From: Branchiostoma lanceolatum
Taxonomy: Eukaryota; Chordata; Leptocardii; Amphioxiformes; Branchiostomatidae
Length of the DNA: 64,000 nt
Reading direction: 5' to 3'
NCBI RefSeq assembly: GCF_035083965.1
Contig: NC_089725.1
Coordinates: forward strand, 29,707,925 to 29,771,924
Under the pieces are notes generated by a model. The model saw nothing but the letters and a program-made list of their open reading frames with translations. It did no database searches and was not told the DNA's origin. Position numbers and translations under genes: made by a program. Positions 38,185-50,104 of this stretch are shown here, piece by piece; positions within the stretch are counted from its first letter, which is position 1, and each line of letters starts with the position of its first letter.

Positions 38185-39240
38185 AGCTAAGGACATCCCG
38201 AAACCTCTGACGTGTCAAATAAGCAGCTTCATCCGACTGTTTGGATTCATGTATTGTCTTTATGGTAAAGATCAGAAAAAGTGCTAAGATTAAGTTATAC
38301 GTCCGATCTGTGACACAGACTATAAGTCAAGTCATTGCCACAACCACTCTGCATATGTGGCACTTTGACTAGTGACGGCGGTCGACAAAAAAAAGCTCGA
38401 CATGAATTTTTCATAGTCGGATTTTAGTTCTAAACCACATTTTACCTTCTCAGATTCATATATGTTTCACCTGAATAACGTATGTACGTGAAACGCTGCT
38501 CACTGGAGAGTTATCATCATTTTAAGGAAATGGAAAAGGACATAATGTACGGCAAGGGTAGAGTCCTAGTGTTGAAATTCCCACTAGCCTTGTCTGATAC
38601 ACACTTAGTTACGTCACAAAACGCCGTCTACTGACATGACCTGAAGACTGCGGTTCCGTATATTGTCGATAGGTTTACTCCTGTACTGTGAACACAGTGA
38701 TAGCAATGAAATTCAAATCTTATACAGGAAGGATGAAAACCTTAATGGCTTGAGTACGTAAAACCACATATTTGCAACGAACGAGCAGTACGAATCAAAC
38801 CTTGTCCAAGAAGATTAAGATTTCTACATTCTTTTACGATGCACTCAAACCCTCGTATAGAGTTTAAGATAGTTTGATGATGATTCTGAAAACAGACACC
38901 CTTTGTAATGTTTATTGCAAACAGAACGTTAAAGCGGCATCGGAACCCAATAAAGTATCTGTGACTACATGGCTCGCTTTTCTATGTAAAAGCTCTTGTT
39001 GAGTTCGTGATAGGCGACACTATAAATCTAGAAAGTCACTCTAAATCCGAAAAAAACTTTGATTCTTTCGAAGTCGATTGAGCAAATGTCTAAAAGTATG
39101 ATGTAACGGGGGGGGGCGTGCTAGGAGCGGCTGCGATGTTTAACGTCTTCCTCCCTCCACTACTGAACCCCCAGACGAAAATCAGCTACGTATACCACCG
39201 AAAAACACAAAACCATAGCAAGTCCACGTCAAAAAAAGGA
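38185..39240 (+). other. 3' UTR and flank of the 525-aa gene; no other gene seen
   Basis: It follows the TAA at 38182-38184. A polyadenylation signal is at 38949-38954. The rest has no supportable coding sequence. Confidence 0.5.
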
Positions 39241-39345
39241 AGTTCTGCTGCAGTACCTAGGTCACATACCAGGGGCCCAAAATCGACCATGACTTTTGTC
39301 TCCCCAACAGCTACCCACATATCAAATATCCATTCAGAGGTTTAA
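39240..39345 (-). mobile_element. family D repeat fragment
   Basis: On the minus strand it reads GGTAGCTGTTGGGGAGACAA then TGGTCGATTTTGGGCCCCTG, matching copies at 50040-50260 and 54470-54970 (plus) and, more distantly, 43900-44140. Confidence 0.6.
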
Positions 39346-39390
39346 GGTTCTCTATTGCCGGCAAGGGAGTCTGCGAAGGAGGCTATTGAC

Positions 39391-39603
39391 TAGCCTCTAC
39401 CACGGTCCGCGGATCGCTGGAAAAATAGTAGAAATTGGCCAAATAGAGTGCTGATATGCTAATGCTAATAGTATGCTAGGGGAGTCGGCCAGAAGAGAGG
39501 GACAATATGCGATTATAGGTAGCCGACTCCCTTAGCATACTACTCACTCTATTTGGCCAATTTCTACTATTTTTACAGCGATCCACGGAGCCTGGTGGAG
39601 GCT
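39391..39603. mobile_element. family B foldback element
   Basis: It starts CTAGCCTCTACCACGG and GATCGCTGGAAAAATAGTAG, and is mirrored by CTACTATTTTTACAGCGATC and GAGCCTGGTGGAGGC. The arms also share TTGGCCAAATAGAGTG. The complete element is about 210 bp. Confidence 0.8.
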
Positions 39604-39619
39604 TCTTGGGGGCTTATCT

Positions 39620-39865
39620 TCCAGGGTTCGTACATTCATATATACATACATGCATACATACACAAACAGTGGTACACAGATACACAGATAGAAACAATTA
39701 TTCCAAGGTCAAGATACATACAAAGGTTAAAATAAACACAAGTAAATGTTCATATTCATATATACATAGTACATATATACATACATACATGCATAAACAC
39801 CGGTACACAGATATGAAAATACGTATACATGCAAAGGTCAAAATACACGCAAGTAAATGTTTACG
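39620..39865 (+). repeat. ~115-bp tandem duplication with ATAC-rich tracts
   Basis: Two units contain CATATATACATACATGC-like tracts, ACACCGGTACACAGATA-like blocks and CACAAGTAAATGTT or CGCAAGTAAATGTT. Reading frames here are artefacts. Confidence 0.65.
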
Positions 39866-40189
39866 TTGGTGGACAGCTGTCCGAAATGTCTTCTGACGTC
39901 ATTTACGCGAAGCTACGTCAATGCTTGTGGACCAATCAGCCAGAGGCATGGTTGCGCAATCACTTGTAATCCACAAACACCTACTGGAGATAATGAATAC
40001 TAGTATGATTATGAAGCACCGACATGGCTGTACAAAAATGACTAACAAAGCGAAAACAAAGCATGTACTTCATTATAGTACAGGTACTGACTCAGTGCCT
40101 GTTATTATATATCCACGTAACACCAAAATCCAGTGCCCGCGTCGTCACGTTATTACATTCGCCAAAAACGTTTTCTTTTCGTTCTGTTT

Positions 40190-40370
40190 TCGTGTGTGTG
40201 TGTGTGTCCATGTGCCTGTGTGCGTGCGCGTGCGCGCGCGTGTATGTGTCCGTGTGAGTGTGTGTGCTTGAGTGTGTATGCTTGAGTGTGTGTATGTATG
40301 TGTGAGTGATTGATTTTTTTTTTGTGTGTGTGTGTGTGTGTGTTTGTGTGTGCAAGAGAAAGAGAGAGAG
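40190..40370 (+). repeat. TG-rich microsatellite
   Basis: Long runs of TG with interspersed CG and AG steps. A second tract lies at about 40600-40800 and a third at about 60430-60545. Confidence 0.85.
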
Positions 40371-40374
40371 CAGA

Positions 40375-40600
40375 GTACTACAGAAAATGCGTTTAAGTTC
40401 GCGCGGTTTCTATTTCGCGCTAAGGGGAAAATGGAGTGTTCGCGGTGGTTTTTAGTTCGCAGCAGTGCTATGGCCACATACTGTTACAATCTTGGACACA
40501 AATGTTCGCGGTGGTTTTAATTACGCTGTGAAACGGTCGCCGTGAATTTCGTTCCATTTCGTTCCATTTCGCACTTTCGGGGGACCCCATTTACAGTATA
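40375..40600. mobile_element. family E element (GTTCGCGGTGGTTTTA blocks)
   Basis: It contains AAAATGGAGTGTTCGCGG, GTTCGCGGTGGTTTTAATTA and ends CCATTTACAGTATA. The same blocks are in the well-preserved foldback at 56165-56368. Confidence 0.55.
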
Positions 40601-40800
40601 TAGGTGTGGGTGTATGACTGAGTGTGTGCACTGGAGTGTGTGGGTAGGGGCGTGTGAATGTGAGTGCGCGCGCTTACACAAGTGCATGTGTTCGCGTGTG
40701 CCTGTGTGTTTGTGAGTTTCTGTCTGTGTCTGTCTGTCTGGTGTGTGTCTGTCTGTCCGTGTGTGTTTGTGTTTGTGTGTGCAAATAGTCGCATTATCAA
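40600..40800 (+). repeat. TG/TCTG-rich microsatellite
   Basis: Imperfect TG and GTCT tracts, without coding potential on either strand beyond repeat-driven open frames. Confidence 0.8.
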
Positions 40801-41552
40801 CAAAGACAGTTAAGTTGGAAAGATCAAGGCTACAAATAATGAGGTGGATAACCATTTGTCCAGCCTTCAGCTCGTTTGCCACATTTGCATAATTAGTCAG
40901 GACGCAGAACAATTTTCACCGGGCACTCACCCTGGAATGTGACATTTTACTTGACATTTCGTTGGGCCGAGGAAAAACATGTTGCGCTTCCCATTACGGT
41001 CCTGAAACAAAATGAGGGTCGGTAGGTAGGTATCCTTTTATTATCATTATCATTATTATTATTATTATTCTTTTTTCTCTAGATTTCGGTCAATGTGATC
41101 CTACAATTAAAATGCATCAGGCACCGGTATTTTCAACATCACATAGTAATTGTAATACATAGAACAGGCACAGGTATATTGATAAAGTAAACAAAGAAGT
41201 ACAATGTGTACTACACATTCTTTCATCAACTGTTCAAAGCCCTAATCTGTTAACAGTGTGAGATACAAGCACGTCTTGAGCTAGTTGTAAGAGCATCGAG
41301 AGGTCCCCTTCCGGTGTCCGTCATCAGTCAAAAACCGGGACAAATTTGTGGCCTCGCGACCCGGCCGGCGCTACGTCCCCTGCGGGCACCGGTGCAAATG
41401 TGACCGAAGCATAACCCGAAACACCACATTGCTTTCTCAAGGCCTTGTTTCTTTGTACGTATTGAGTCAGACCAGAGCCCTTTGTGTACATTACACACTT
41501 GTTGCACACGCGTCATAAAAACTTTCATTACGCATTTTCTGGCGTCCTGAGC

Positions 41553-41740
41553 TACTCTCCAAGCAGAGGAGGGGCTTCGGCTTGTTTTTGACGTGTTTCT
41601 GGGCGTTTTTGTCGGGCTTTCTACGTTGTCATGTTTTTTTTTTTGTATAGACAACCCAAAAAAACATGACAAAGTAGAAAGCCCGGCAAAAACACCTAGA
41701 AACACGTAAAAAAAAACCCCTCATCTGCTTGGAGAGTAGT
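41553..41740. mobile_element. large foldback MITE, family A termini
   Basis: It starts CTACTCTCCAAGCAGAGGAG and ends CATCTGCTTGGAGAGTAG. Long inverted interior: TTTTTGTCGGGCTTTCTACG mirrored by TAGAAAGCCCGGCAAAAAC. Related to the copies at 21750 and 26796, but with an interior unlike the 1677 or 24048 type. Confidence 0.8.
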
Positions 41741-41764
41741 CCTGAGCAGGGTGAGGAAAGTTAA

Positions 41765-41875
41765 AGTTAGCCTCCTTTGAAGGTTTTTTGGCCGGCGTTT
41801 ATTGTCTGGGGGAGCGCTGATTCGCGGTTTGCTACATATCGGGGCCAGGTTCTTTTGTTGGAGAAATCGTAATTG
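41765..41875. mobile_element. fragment of a GAGCGCTG-TTCGCG repeat (family H)
   Basis: TAGCCTCCTTTGAAGG, then CGGCGTTTATTGTCTGGGGG, AGCGCTGATTCGCGGTTTGC and GGCCAGGTTCTTT. The same order is seen at 43559-43690 and, as a hairpin, at 45172-45395. Confidence 0.55.
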
Positions 41876-41876
41876 C

Positions 41877-42074
41877 TAGTCTCTACCAGGCTAACTACGC
41901 CGGCTATAGGGAGAATATTTGCCGGCGGACTTTGGCCATGGAGGGTACATTCGCAGGCCTAGTCTAGGGTTGCAATATTTGACCCTCTCTCCGTAGCCGA
42001 CTCCCTTCATACAATTGACTCTATTTGGCCAGTTTCTTACTATTTTCCCAGCGACCCGCGGAGGCTGGTAGAGC
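41877..42074. mobile_element. family B foldback element, diverged
   Basis: It begins CTAGTCTCTACCAGGC and ends GACCCGCGGAGGCTGGTAGA. The right arm has TTTGGCCAGTTTCTTACTAT and TTTTCCCAGCG. The left arm contains GCCGGCTATAGGGAGAATAT, as at 18030. Confidence 0.65.
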
Positions 42075-42084
42075 CCACGTAATT

Positions 42085-42240
42085 GCCGATCAGAAATCTT
42101 GCAAAGTAGGCTAGTGTAAAATGCCTTTCCCAAGGGCACGACATCGATGGCATGTCAGGGGATTCAAACCCAGGACCTCTGGGTTCTCTGGCAAACACTC
42201 TAACCGTTACGCCTACACGACTCCACAAAATACCAACACA
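42085..42240 (-). mobile_element. tRNA-derived SINE
   Basis: On the minus strand the head reads GTAGGCGTAACGGTTAGAG (box A region) and GGGTTTGAATCCCC (box B), then TGTCGTGCCCTTGGGAAAGG. The body is truncated after the shared GGGAAAGGCA block. Confidence 0.7.
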
Positions 42241-42721
42241 ACGACACACATCTGCTCGGAGATCAAGAAGCAGCGTGTCAGTTTGTAGGAGGTGCGCGTG
42301 CGCAGCTACAATTATCCCACCTGAGTGGCTAGCCGCCTTGTAGTTGAAGGTGTTGATCAGCGGGAAAGGTGCCGACGTCACAACGGGAGATGTACTGACG
42401 TCACATGACGCACTGCGGTTCGCTTGAACCAGACAAACTGGTAGACAAACAATTCATTCTCGCCGTATAGATCACGAGATAAACACATATTTCAGCCGAG
42501 CGCTCACCGCAAGTAGAAGAATGATGAGGTAGGTTTGGCTTTTTATCATTCCACGTTAAGGTTAACATTTCCCCTGAATGTTCATGTGCGGCCGATCTAA
42601 CCCTTTGGTAGCCATGGAAACTCCCCTGGAAAATTGTTCTCTCTATTAGCCATCGTAGTTAGCTGTGGTAGAGATTAGTGTGCGGGGGCGCGGGCAGCCT
42701 TGTTCACATGCGTGTTGCAAA

Positions 42722-43090
42722 CTCTTCGGGACAGCGCTCTTCTTCCCGATATATATATTTTTTTGCCTCGCTTTTGGACAAACAAGGGCAATGTGGAACT
42801 ACAGACGAGTTTTCTCTTCGGGACAGCGCTCTCCTTCCCGATACATATTTTTTTTTGCCTCGCTTTTGGACAAACAAGGGCAATGTGGAACTACAGACGA
42901 GTTTTCTCTTCGGGACAGCGCTCTTCTTCCCGATATATATTTTTTTTGCCTCGCTTTTGGACAAACAAGGGCAATGTGGAACTACAGACGAGTTTTCTCT
43001 TCGGGACAGCGCTCTTCTTCCCGATACATATTTTTTTTTGCTTCGCTTTTGGACAAACAAGGGCAATGTGGAACTACAGTCGAGTTTTCA
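42722..43090 (+). repeat. four units of a 92-bp tandem repeat
   Basis: Units begin CTCTTCGGGACAGCGCTC at 42722, 42814, 42906 and 42998, exactly 92 bp apart, and end with GAACTACAGACGAGTTTT or, in the last, GAACTACAGTCGAGTTTT. Because 92 is not a multiple of three, every frame is cycled, which explains why all three forward frames are open; none is likely to be coding. Confidence 0.9.
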
Positions 43091-43169
43091 TAACTTATGT
43101 TAGCAGTGACACATACAGAGAAGAGTGAGCTTGATTTAGTTCAAGGTAATCCCATAGCCTCTTTGAGGC

Positions 43170-43320
43170 CGTAGGGGCTGCGGCCGGGTTGCACCCTTTT
43201 ACCTGCCCAACCGAAGTCAGGTACCCATTTTGAAACCTGAGTGGAGTGAGGAAAGTCGTGTAGAGTGCCTTTCTAAAGGGCACAACATCGTTGCCATCAG
43301 TAACTCTCCGCAAAAAGTCT
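43170..43320 (-). mobile_element. SINE body fragment
   Basis: Minus-strand TGTGCCCTTTAGAAAGGCAC, CCTCACTCCACTCAGG and GGTACCTGACTTCGGTTGG match the SINE body. The tRNA head is not recognisable. Confidence 0.65.
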
Positions 43321-43558
43321 AACATTTCCAGAGACCTATACTCCGAAAAGGAGCTAGGGCGAATTCGACAGAAGGAAGTAAGAACAACGGGATTTTTCGC
43401 CAATGAATAAGACAACCAACAACAATATCAAAAAAGATGAATAAAAAAGTAAAATGAAATAACGATGATGATTCCCAAAGGAAGCGTTCCGAAGACGTCA
43501 GATTCGGCTAGAGAGCAAAATACTAGTAGTGCTCATATGTTGATAGTTTGTTTATTTT

Positions 43559-43690
43559 AGCCTCCTTCCTAGACTTCTAGGAGCGCAAACGTTTATTCTT
43601 GGGGGAGCGCTGTTTCGCGATTTTCAACATACATGTAGGCCAGGTTCTCTACATGCTGTGGGTGATAGTTTCCGCGCCCCAAGTCTTTAG
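43559..43690. mobile_element. family H repeat
   Basis: TAGCCTCCTTCCTAGACTTC, ACGTTTATTCTTGGGGGAGC, GCTGTTTCGCGATTTTCAAC and GGCCAGGTTCTC match 41765-41875 and the first arm of 45172-45395. Confidence 0.6.
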
Positions 43691-43899
43691 AGAACTTGGA
43701 AAGAAGCTCGCAAATTTAAGGAGGCTTGCCTATCCATGTTTTTTCCCTGTCCGACTGATCGGTTTACATCTACTTTTCTACAACGGTCTGCGTTTTCTAA
43801 CGAAAGAAATATTGATTATTTATTAGCTATGATTTGATTTAGCTATGAGATTCTAAACTTTTCCCGCCTAAAGTTATACTTTTTTCTGAACGAAAGATC

Positions 43900-44140
43900 C
43901 GAGTACTACAGACTTTATTGCCTTCGCTGTAGGCAGAAGGGTATATTTTTGGTCGGGATTTGTGGAGTGATGGTGTTAGCAACATAACTCTTGAAGCCAT
44001 GGATGGATGTTGGTGATTTTTGGTAGACAAGTTTCTGTTGGGGAGACGAAGGATAAGTTCGAAGATGGGTCTTCTGGGGGGTTCCTTTGGTGCTGCAGTG
44101 GACCTTTTGTGTTTGTCGGTTTGTTTGTCGGTGGCATAAC
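43900..44140 (+). mobile_element. diverged family D repeat
   Basis: AACATAACTCTTGAAGCCAT, TGGTGATTTTTGGTAGACAA and TTGGGGAGACGAAGGATAAG parallel the order of blocks at 50085-50250, at lower similarity. Confidence 0.45.
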
Positions 44141-44632
44141 TTGTTGATTCTGCAATAAACAGGCTTTAATGCCAGGTGAAGAACGACCCTCCCTAACGAT
44201 ATCAGTTTGTAAATTGACTATCTTTAATGAATTAACTGACTATTTTTGTTGGCGTCCATTCGCAGGGAGATTGGATCGACAATAAAAAGGTCGTTCACTG
44301 TGACTGGTGTAATTTTTGGAACTAGGAGCGTGGCTCAAATGTTGCATGATCTTTCTGTCGGCGTCGTTATGTTGTAGGTAATTTTTGCATTTTTCAAATA
44401 TCGCTGATTTCTTTTACAATGGTTCAATGAATGTTGTCAAATGCATCACCCAGATTCACGCGCAAACCCAAGTTTGCTTTGTTATGCTCTACAAATAGCC
44501 TTTATATCTTAGGCATTGACAGATTTGGCCGAGTTTTGTCCCACCGTACGGATAGCATGATTTAATCGCGCTTATAGCAGCAGCCAGGGCCCGCCCAACT
44601 GCAGAATGGGCCCGTTGAAGCCTAGCCTGGAT

Positions 44633-44876
44633 ACCATACCATCGGAGACTCCTCGATATCTCTACGGCGCTGGGAGTGACCCCGCCCGCCCAGACAGCTT
44701 AGAAGGCTCGGGGTGTGTTTACGGCCTTGGATTATATTACGTCGCCACCGACAGCGAAATTCTCTGTGGCAGCTAAGTAGATAGGCTATCAGAAACGATT
44801 CAATAAAGCAGACTGTGCCCGGTAAGACTCCCCTAAGATTCCCCTAAGCCGACCCCTAGAAACTGAGACCAGGCTA
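44633..44876. mobile_element. family C element
   Basis: It starts TAGCCTGGATACCATACC and ends TGAGACCAGGCTA, homologous along its length to 21133-21391. An inverted-like third segment at about 45046-45145 (CCGTGGGCACTGATCTGCC, ACCAGGCTAGC) may be another, rearranged member. Confidence 0.7.
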
Positions 44877-45171
44877 GGTCCGTTGAAGCCACGACTTTCA
44901 AACTTAAACTCTGGCGCCTTGATAAACTGGTCTCCTATAGCTTAGCGGTGTTCTACCGGGACCAGTCCGCTGAGCATTGGCCTGCTTATGTCAGTCTAGC
45001 TTTTACATGGCACATCGAGTTGTCGCCGACCAAGCGAAGCGTAAAACCGCCCCCGTGGGCACTGATCTGCCTGGGCGGGCGGGCATCACTCCAAGCACCG
45101 CAGAGATACCGGGGAGCTCCCGATGGTGTGGTTACCAGGCTAGCGTCTTGATGAACGATGGTTGGCTTTTG

Positions 45172-45395
45172 TCTAGCCTCCTATGCAGGCCTTCTGGGCG
45201 GCGGCGCCGGCATTTATTATTTTTTTTTGGGGGGGGGGGGCGGGATACGTACAGATTCGCGATTTTCAACTTATCGAGGCCAGGGTCTTAAGCTTGGGGC
45301 GGCAATACGATTCCCCAGCTGAAGACCCTGGCCGCGATAAGGTGAAAATCGCGAACCAGCGCTACCCACAAAAATAAACGCCGGCGCCGTCCACA
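45172..45395. mobile_element. family H foldback with a GC-rich end
   Basis: GGCGGCGCCGGCATTTATT is mirrored by AATAAACGCCGGCGCCGTCC, and CGCGATTTTCAACTTATCG by CGATAAGGTGAAAATCGCG. This two-armed copy shows that family H is a foldback element. Confidence 0.75.
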
Positions 45396-46267
45396 ATGCC
45401 TGCAGTCTTATATCAAGTAATCATATTAAGCGGGGCACCAGTCTGGAGTTATCCACCACGTTCGATGGACAATTCGAATTTACAAGAATTGAAGCGGAAA
45501 AAAACAACAACATGGTGGCCACGGTGGTCAGCGATAGAGTATCTCTTCAGTGAGCTTAACTGGTTCGAGGTCACATTCACTTTTCATCGCAGGCTCATTT
45601 GTATAGAACATTTGTTTTGTCTCAAACTGTCTTTGTCCTTCTTTCTCTGAGAAGATTAGCGTTTACCACAAGGCGAACATGTTTTGAAATCCAACATGGT
45701 GTCTTGATGGACAGTTTGCACCCTTAATTGTCCCCTGCTATCAATTTTGAAGCACGTCACTGTCAATCTTTGGCAGTTAATGGCTACAGGAGAAAAATAA
45801 TCTTTGCTGTTATAAATGAAGGGGTCTGGAATGTGGTACAGATTACAAAATCCAACCTGTAGTAAAACAAAAAAACAAACAAAAACAGGGGCGTGACAAA
45901 TATCTGAGCGTGTGTTTTTCTCACGAGGCGAGTAGTGGTGTTGAGACCAACCTTCTAGAGTTATTTTCTACTTAATTGCACAACTCCTGAAGTAATTACC
46001 TCCGGCACTGATTAGGCCATGTAGATTCGATTACATGGATGACCTCCGCGCGCGCATCAATCAGCGTCCATACAAATGTTTTCTTACTATGAATCGTACA
46101 AGTCAGCAAATGTATGCCATTGCACACCAAAAATATCGGAACCGGATACTAAGTGGTCGTAGAATGCCAAAGTCAATTCAAATGTCAAAGAAGAAGGATA
46201 GAAATGAAGAATCTATTGTTCTGTATACCTTACTCTGTTTCAAACCTTCCTGACCGCTTAGATTTCA

Positions 46268-46560
46268 TAATGAAGGCAACTTTTTTTTGTCAAACGTTTT
46301 TTCTTCGCACGCTCACATCAGTTTGGGGTTTTCCATGCAAAAGGATGTCATCGATTTAATCGAATTAGTATTGCCCTAACCCCTTATCTCACTCGACCCG
46401 CGGCATCTTTGCTGCGTTGTTGACGTCCTAAGGATTGGATTTGTATTACCCTTGACTTCATAATGGAAATATCATACAAAAAGATAAGTTTTTTCAATCG
46501 ATGAAATTCGTTTAGCGCGGTGATAAATCGTTCTGTCGCAGCGAGGTCGCCAGCGTGTAG
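46268..46560. mobile_element. degenerate family G/dispersed repeat composite
   Basis: ATAATGAAGGCAACTTTTTT and GGATGTCATCGA match 24480-24560. ACTCGACCCGCGGCA and GGATTGGATTTGTATTACCC match 21546-21625. The right end GCCAGCGTGTAGCGGGTCAG is only partly complementary to the left. Confidence 0.5.
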
Positions 46561-48456
46561 CGGGTCAGGGGATAGGGGCTAAATAAGTAGCGCTGACGAA
46601 AATCATAAAGGTTAGCTGACATCTGAAATGTTAAACTGAAAGGTCACTGATGCGATAAACTACAACACACACTCAACACAAAAGCTACAGCCCGCGGCGG
46701 GATCGGTTTGCACATGTTTTCTGACGTGTTCCGATGTTAGCCGTGCGTCAGAAAGCTTTGAACGATAAGTTTTCGCGCCATTAAGTCCTGATGGGACAAT
46801 CATTTGTGTCGCGAGACGCCTACGGTGACCTTTTCCTGACTTGTTTTCTTGGCTTGAAGTGCGCGTACCTTTTCACGGAGACACGGTGGCATTTTGTTAT
46901 CAAAAAATAACAGAGACAAAGACAAAGTGGCGCTGCACTCAAGTTATACAACTTATTTTGCCAGCGCCACTTAACATACGCACTTATAAATATAAATACA
47001 TGTATTTATAAATACAAACTGACAGACAATAAAGCAAAATCATAAGCGTGTATCTCTATGTCATAAGTGTGCCTACGTCCCCCACCCACACCTAAGAATT
47101 TCTAAACTCAATTTAGATGTAAATTAAATAGCTGACTTCTATATCTTTTTTAACGGAAATTCTCCGTCCAATAGAGCTAGAAGCGTTGGGTCTGTTGAAT
47201 GTATGTTTGTGTAAGTAGCATGATATCTAAATTACAGTCAGACTGTGGCATTCTTATCATAAGTCCCGTTTTATGTCTGCCGGCCCCACACCGAAAACCG
47301 GACATATGATAATAAGGAGGTCACACTCTTCCCCGCCAACCTCTGCTATATACGAATAACGAACTATGTAAGCTCTTCACTCTTCACCAACTGGTCCATG
47401 GGCCAAGTCCCTCAAAATAGCAATTTGGTACCAAACAGAGGGACAAAGGGTGACTTACTTTTTTTGAAAAGGTTGATTCCTCCACTTTATCATTATGTAT
47501 GATAATCATGTCAAATGTCCAGCTTTTTAGGAATTATCACGTGATATATGGTGATGTCATTCAAATCCATAGAACGACCAAAAATCGTCTTTAGCAAGTT
47601 ATTTAATGTGGTGTTAATACGTATTAACCATATTTCATGAGTATTTCTATACATTTAGATCATACAAAGACCTTGATGGCCACCTGGTGCTAATAGTACC
47701 ATCACACCTCACTCCACTCTAGATATAGCCACAATGAGAGAGACTTAGAAACTGCTTTGAGTGGAAACAAAAGCTTTGAAACAAAACTAGGCATGTGATC
47801 TATAGTGTCCAGCAATTTCAGCCCCCCCCCCCTCTACAATGACAGGAAGTGTGTTAGGTGAAATCTTTCTCGAATAACCTAATTCATTGATTATCCTTGT
47901 ATTTTTGTCAACTTTGTATATTACATGTCTTATTGCATTCTTATTTATTGAGTACCTATTGTTAGTTAAGACTGCGATCAATCTGAATTAGTTTAAATGA
48001 GGAGGGCGTAGCATGAGCGTTTTAGTATGTGCTTTTTTCGTTTCCATTTCTTCCTTGTTGCTTTAAATTCTTCCTTGTCGTTTCCATTCCTTGCTTGTAT
48101 CATAAAGCGCTTTAGGCTTCTGTCCTCCTCTTGTATGTGTTTTTTTGTTGTTTCTATTTCTTCCTTGTTGTGAAAACAAACAATAACCTTTGTTTCAATA
48201 AAGGTAACTTGTTAATGTTTCTCCGGTTGTTTGTTTGTTTGTTTGTTTGTTTGTTTGAACCTTTGTTTATTCATGATAAGCTCAAATCGGCACGCAGGCC
48301 GCTTTTTCATTGAGGTCATGAGGGTAGAGGTAAGGGCCAGATACAATATAACAGAGATACACAGTCATCTGAGTCCTAGTAACTCTATCAACATATATTT
48401 ATATATCATTACATGTTATGATTGTTAAAATTGTTTTCCTGTTCTCGCTACTCCAG
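46560..48456. other. no gene seen
   Basis: AT-rich intergenic or upstream-intron DNA. It holds a short inverted pair around 46908-46975 (AAGTGGCGCTG/CAGCGCCACTT) and a GTTT tract at about 48225-48255. The first exon of the sushi/EGF gene must lie somewhere upstream of 48457 but I cannot place it. Confidence 0.35.
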
Positions 48457-50073
48457 ACTGCTGATCGTCAGCCTGGTGGTGCTAGCTGCAGTCGTCACCG
48501 TTTCAGAAGCGAAAAAGAGGAAAAAAAGTGAGTTCTTTTACTGACCGGTAACGGGAGGCTGCTATAAGCGCGATTTTCATTGAAACTTCTGTTGTTATTT
48601 TTTTCATGTAAGAAATCCCTTAATCTCAGTTACACTACATTATTCATCTCGGTTGGATGAACTATGTTATCATTACCGAATTTCGGTTACTATTATTATA
48701 TCTGATCTCTTATTATTTGTATATTATTTGTTCTAGTTGGATGGTTCCCCTTATTGTATTGTGCTATGTTCTTTGAATAAAAAAAATATAAGCGCGGTTC
48801 AATCAGGCTACGTTCTTTGATATCGTCACTTTATCATGGATTGTTCACGACATGATGATAAACGCTAAAGTTGTCAATAAAGATTTCTAGTATCATTAGC
48901 TCATGGACAGGGGTCATACCACCCACGTTTCTTCACGGTGCATTTTTAACAGTAATTGACATCCCAATGATTAGACACGTGAGAATGCCACGAACATATC
49001 ATTAGTTCAATATTAAGAGTGAAGATTTTAACATGTCTTCGCAACGAGCGAGCTTATGCCTGCGTCGTCAACTTGCCCGAGCTCACGTGTTGCATCTACT
49101 TTTGTTTGTTTGTCATTTTAGTACCAACGTGCGACAACAAGAATCTTGCCAACACGCAACGGCCGGTATGTACGAAACCACTCGTCAAGGGAAGGTTCGA
49201 AAAAGGCACCTCGTGCACATGGACCTGCAACCATGGGTGTGTCTGGGTAATGGGACCAAGGACGCGGTATTGTAAAGGCCGCCCAGGAGTATGGAAAAAG
49301 AGTGTGGGAAACGGATACCAAAAAGCCAAGGGAATTAAATGTTCTTGTACGTATGACATCTTCGCATCTTAGTGCCATAGCGCTACCCAATGTCGTTCGA
49401 TTTCAGTGTTCTAAATGCCACCCAGAGCATTTTATGAGGCTTGAAAACTGGATATGTTCTAGTTGCTGTAATCTTTATGAAATCGACATTTAATGCCACT
49501 GTTTACCACAACTGCGTGCGGATTTCTTATCAGAAGTGCTCAAAATCGGCACAAAACTAAGCTACATGGCGATATTTTAGTTTCACGTGCCTAGTGTAAA
49601 TAGACCGATATAAGTGTTATTGAAACTTACTAAGTTTATGAAATTGACATTTAATACCACTACTTACTATGTGTAGGAATGACTAGAAATTGGAGTTTTT
49701 TATTCAAGTTTCAAGCTCCATAAAATGTTCTGGATGCCTTTAAACAAATCGAGGACAGAGCCAAATGTTTAAACCTGTGGGAAGAAAGATCAGCTTTCCC
49801 AAAAACGGTGCATGGTCTGTAACCTTTTCTCCGCCTGTTTTAATATCGGCGAGCGAGCATGGTTTATACTGATGAGGTCTGTGGTGAAGAATTGCGGCAG
49901 CGTGATCAACTTGCGACAATGAGTAAAGATCATACTTTTAGCGATTCTTGATTCCTCATGATATCGGACCTTTGAATAACACACGATTTGGATGAGATTG
50001 GGTAGCGCACGAGCTATAGTAGCAATACGTTACATTTTTATCTCCATGAAAAATGGAGTTATAGTTTTGGGTG

Positions 50074-50104
<31 letters not shown>

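Noticed and set aside
40092-40912. Thr/His-rich frames
   Set aside because: Translation of TG/CA microsatellites.
42665-43128. Three overlapping 141-142-codon frames
   Set aside because: A 92-bp repeat cycles all frames; open frames are unavoidable.
47787-47981. 64-codon minus frame
   Set aside because: Short, AT-biased and without motif; no support.
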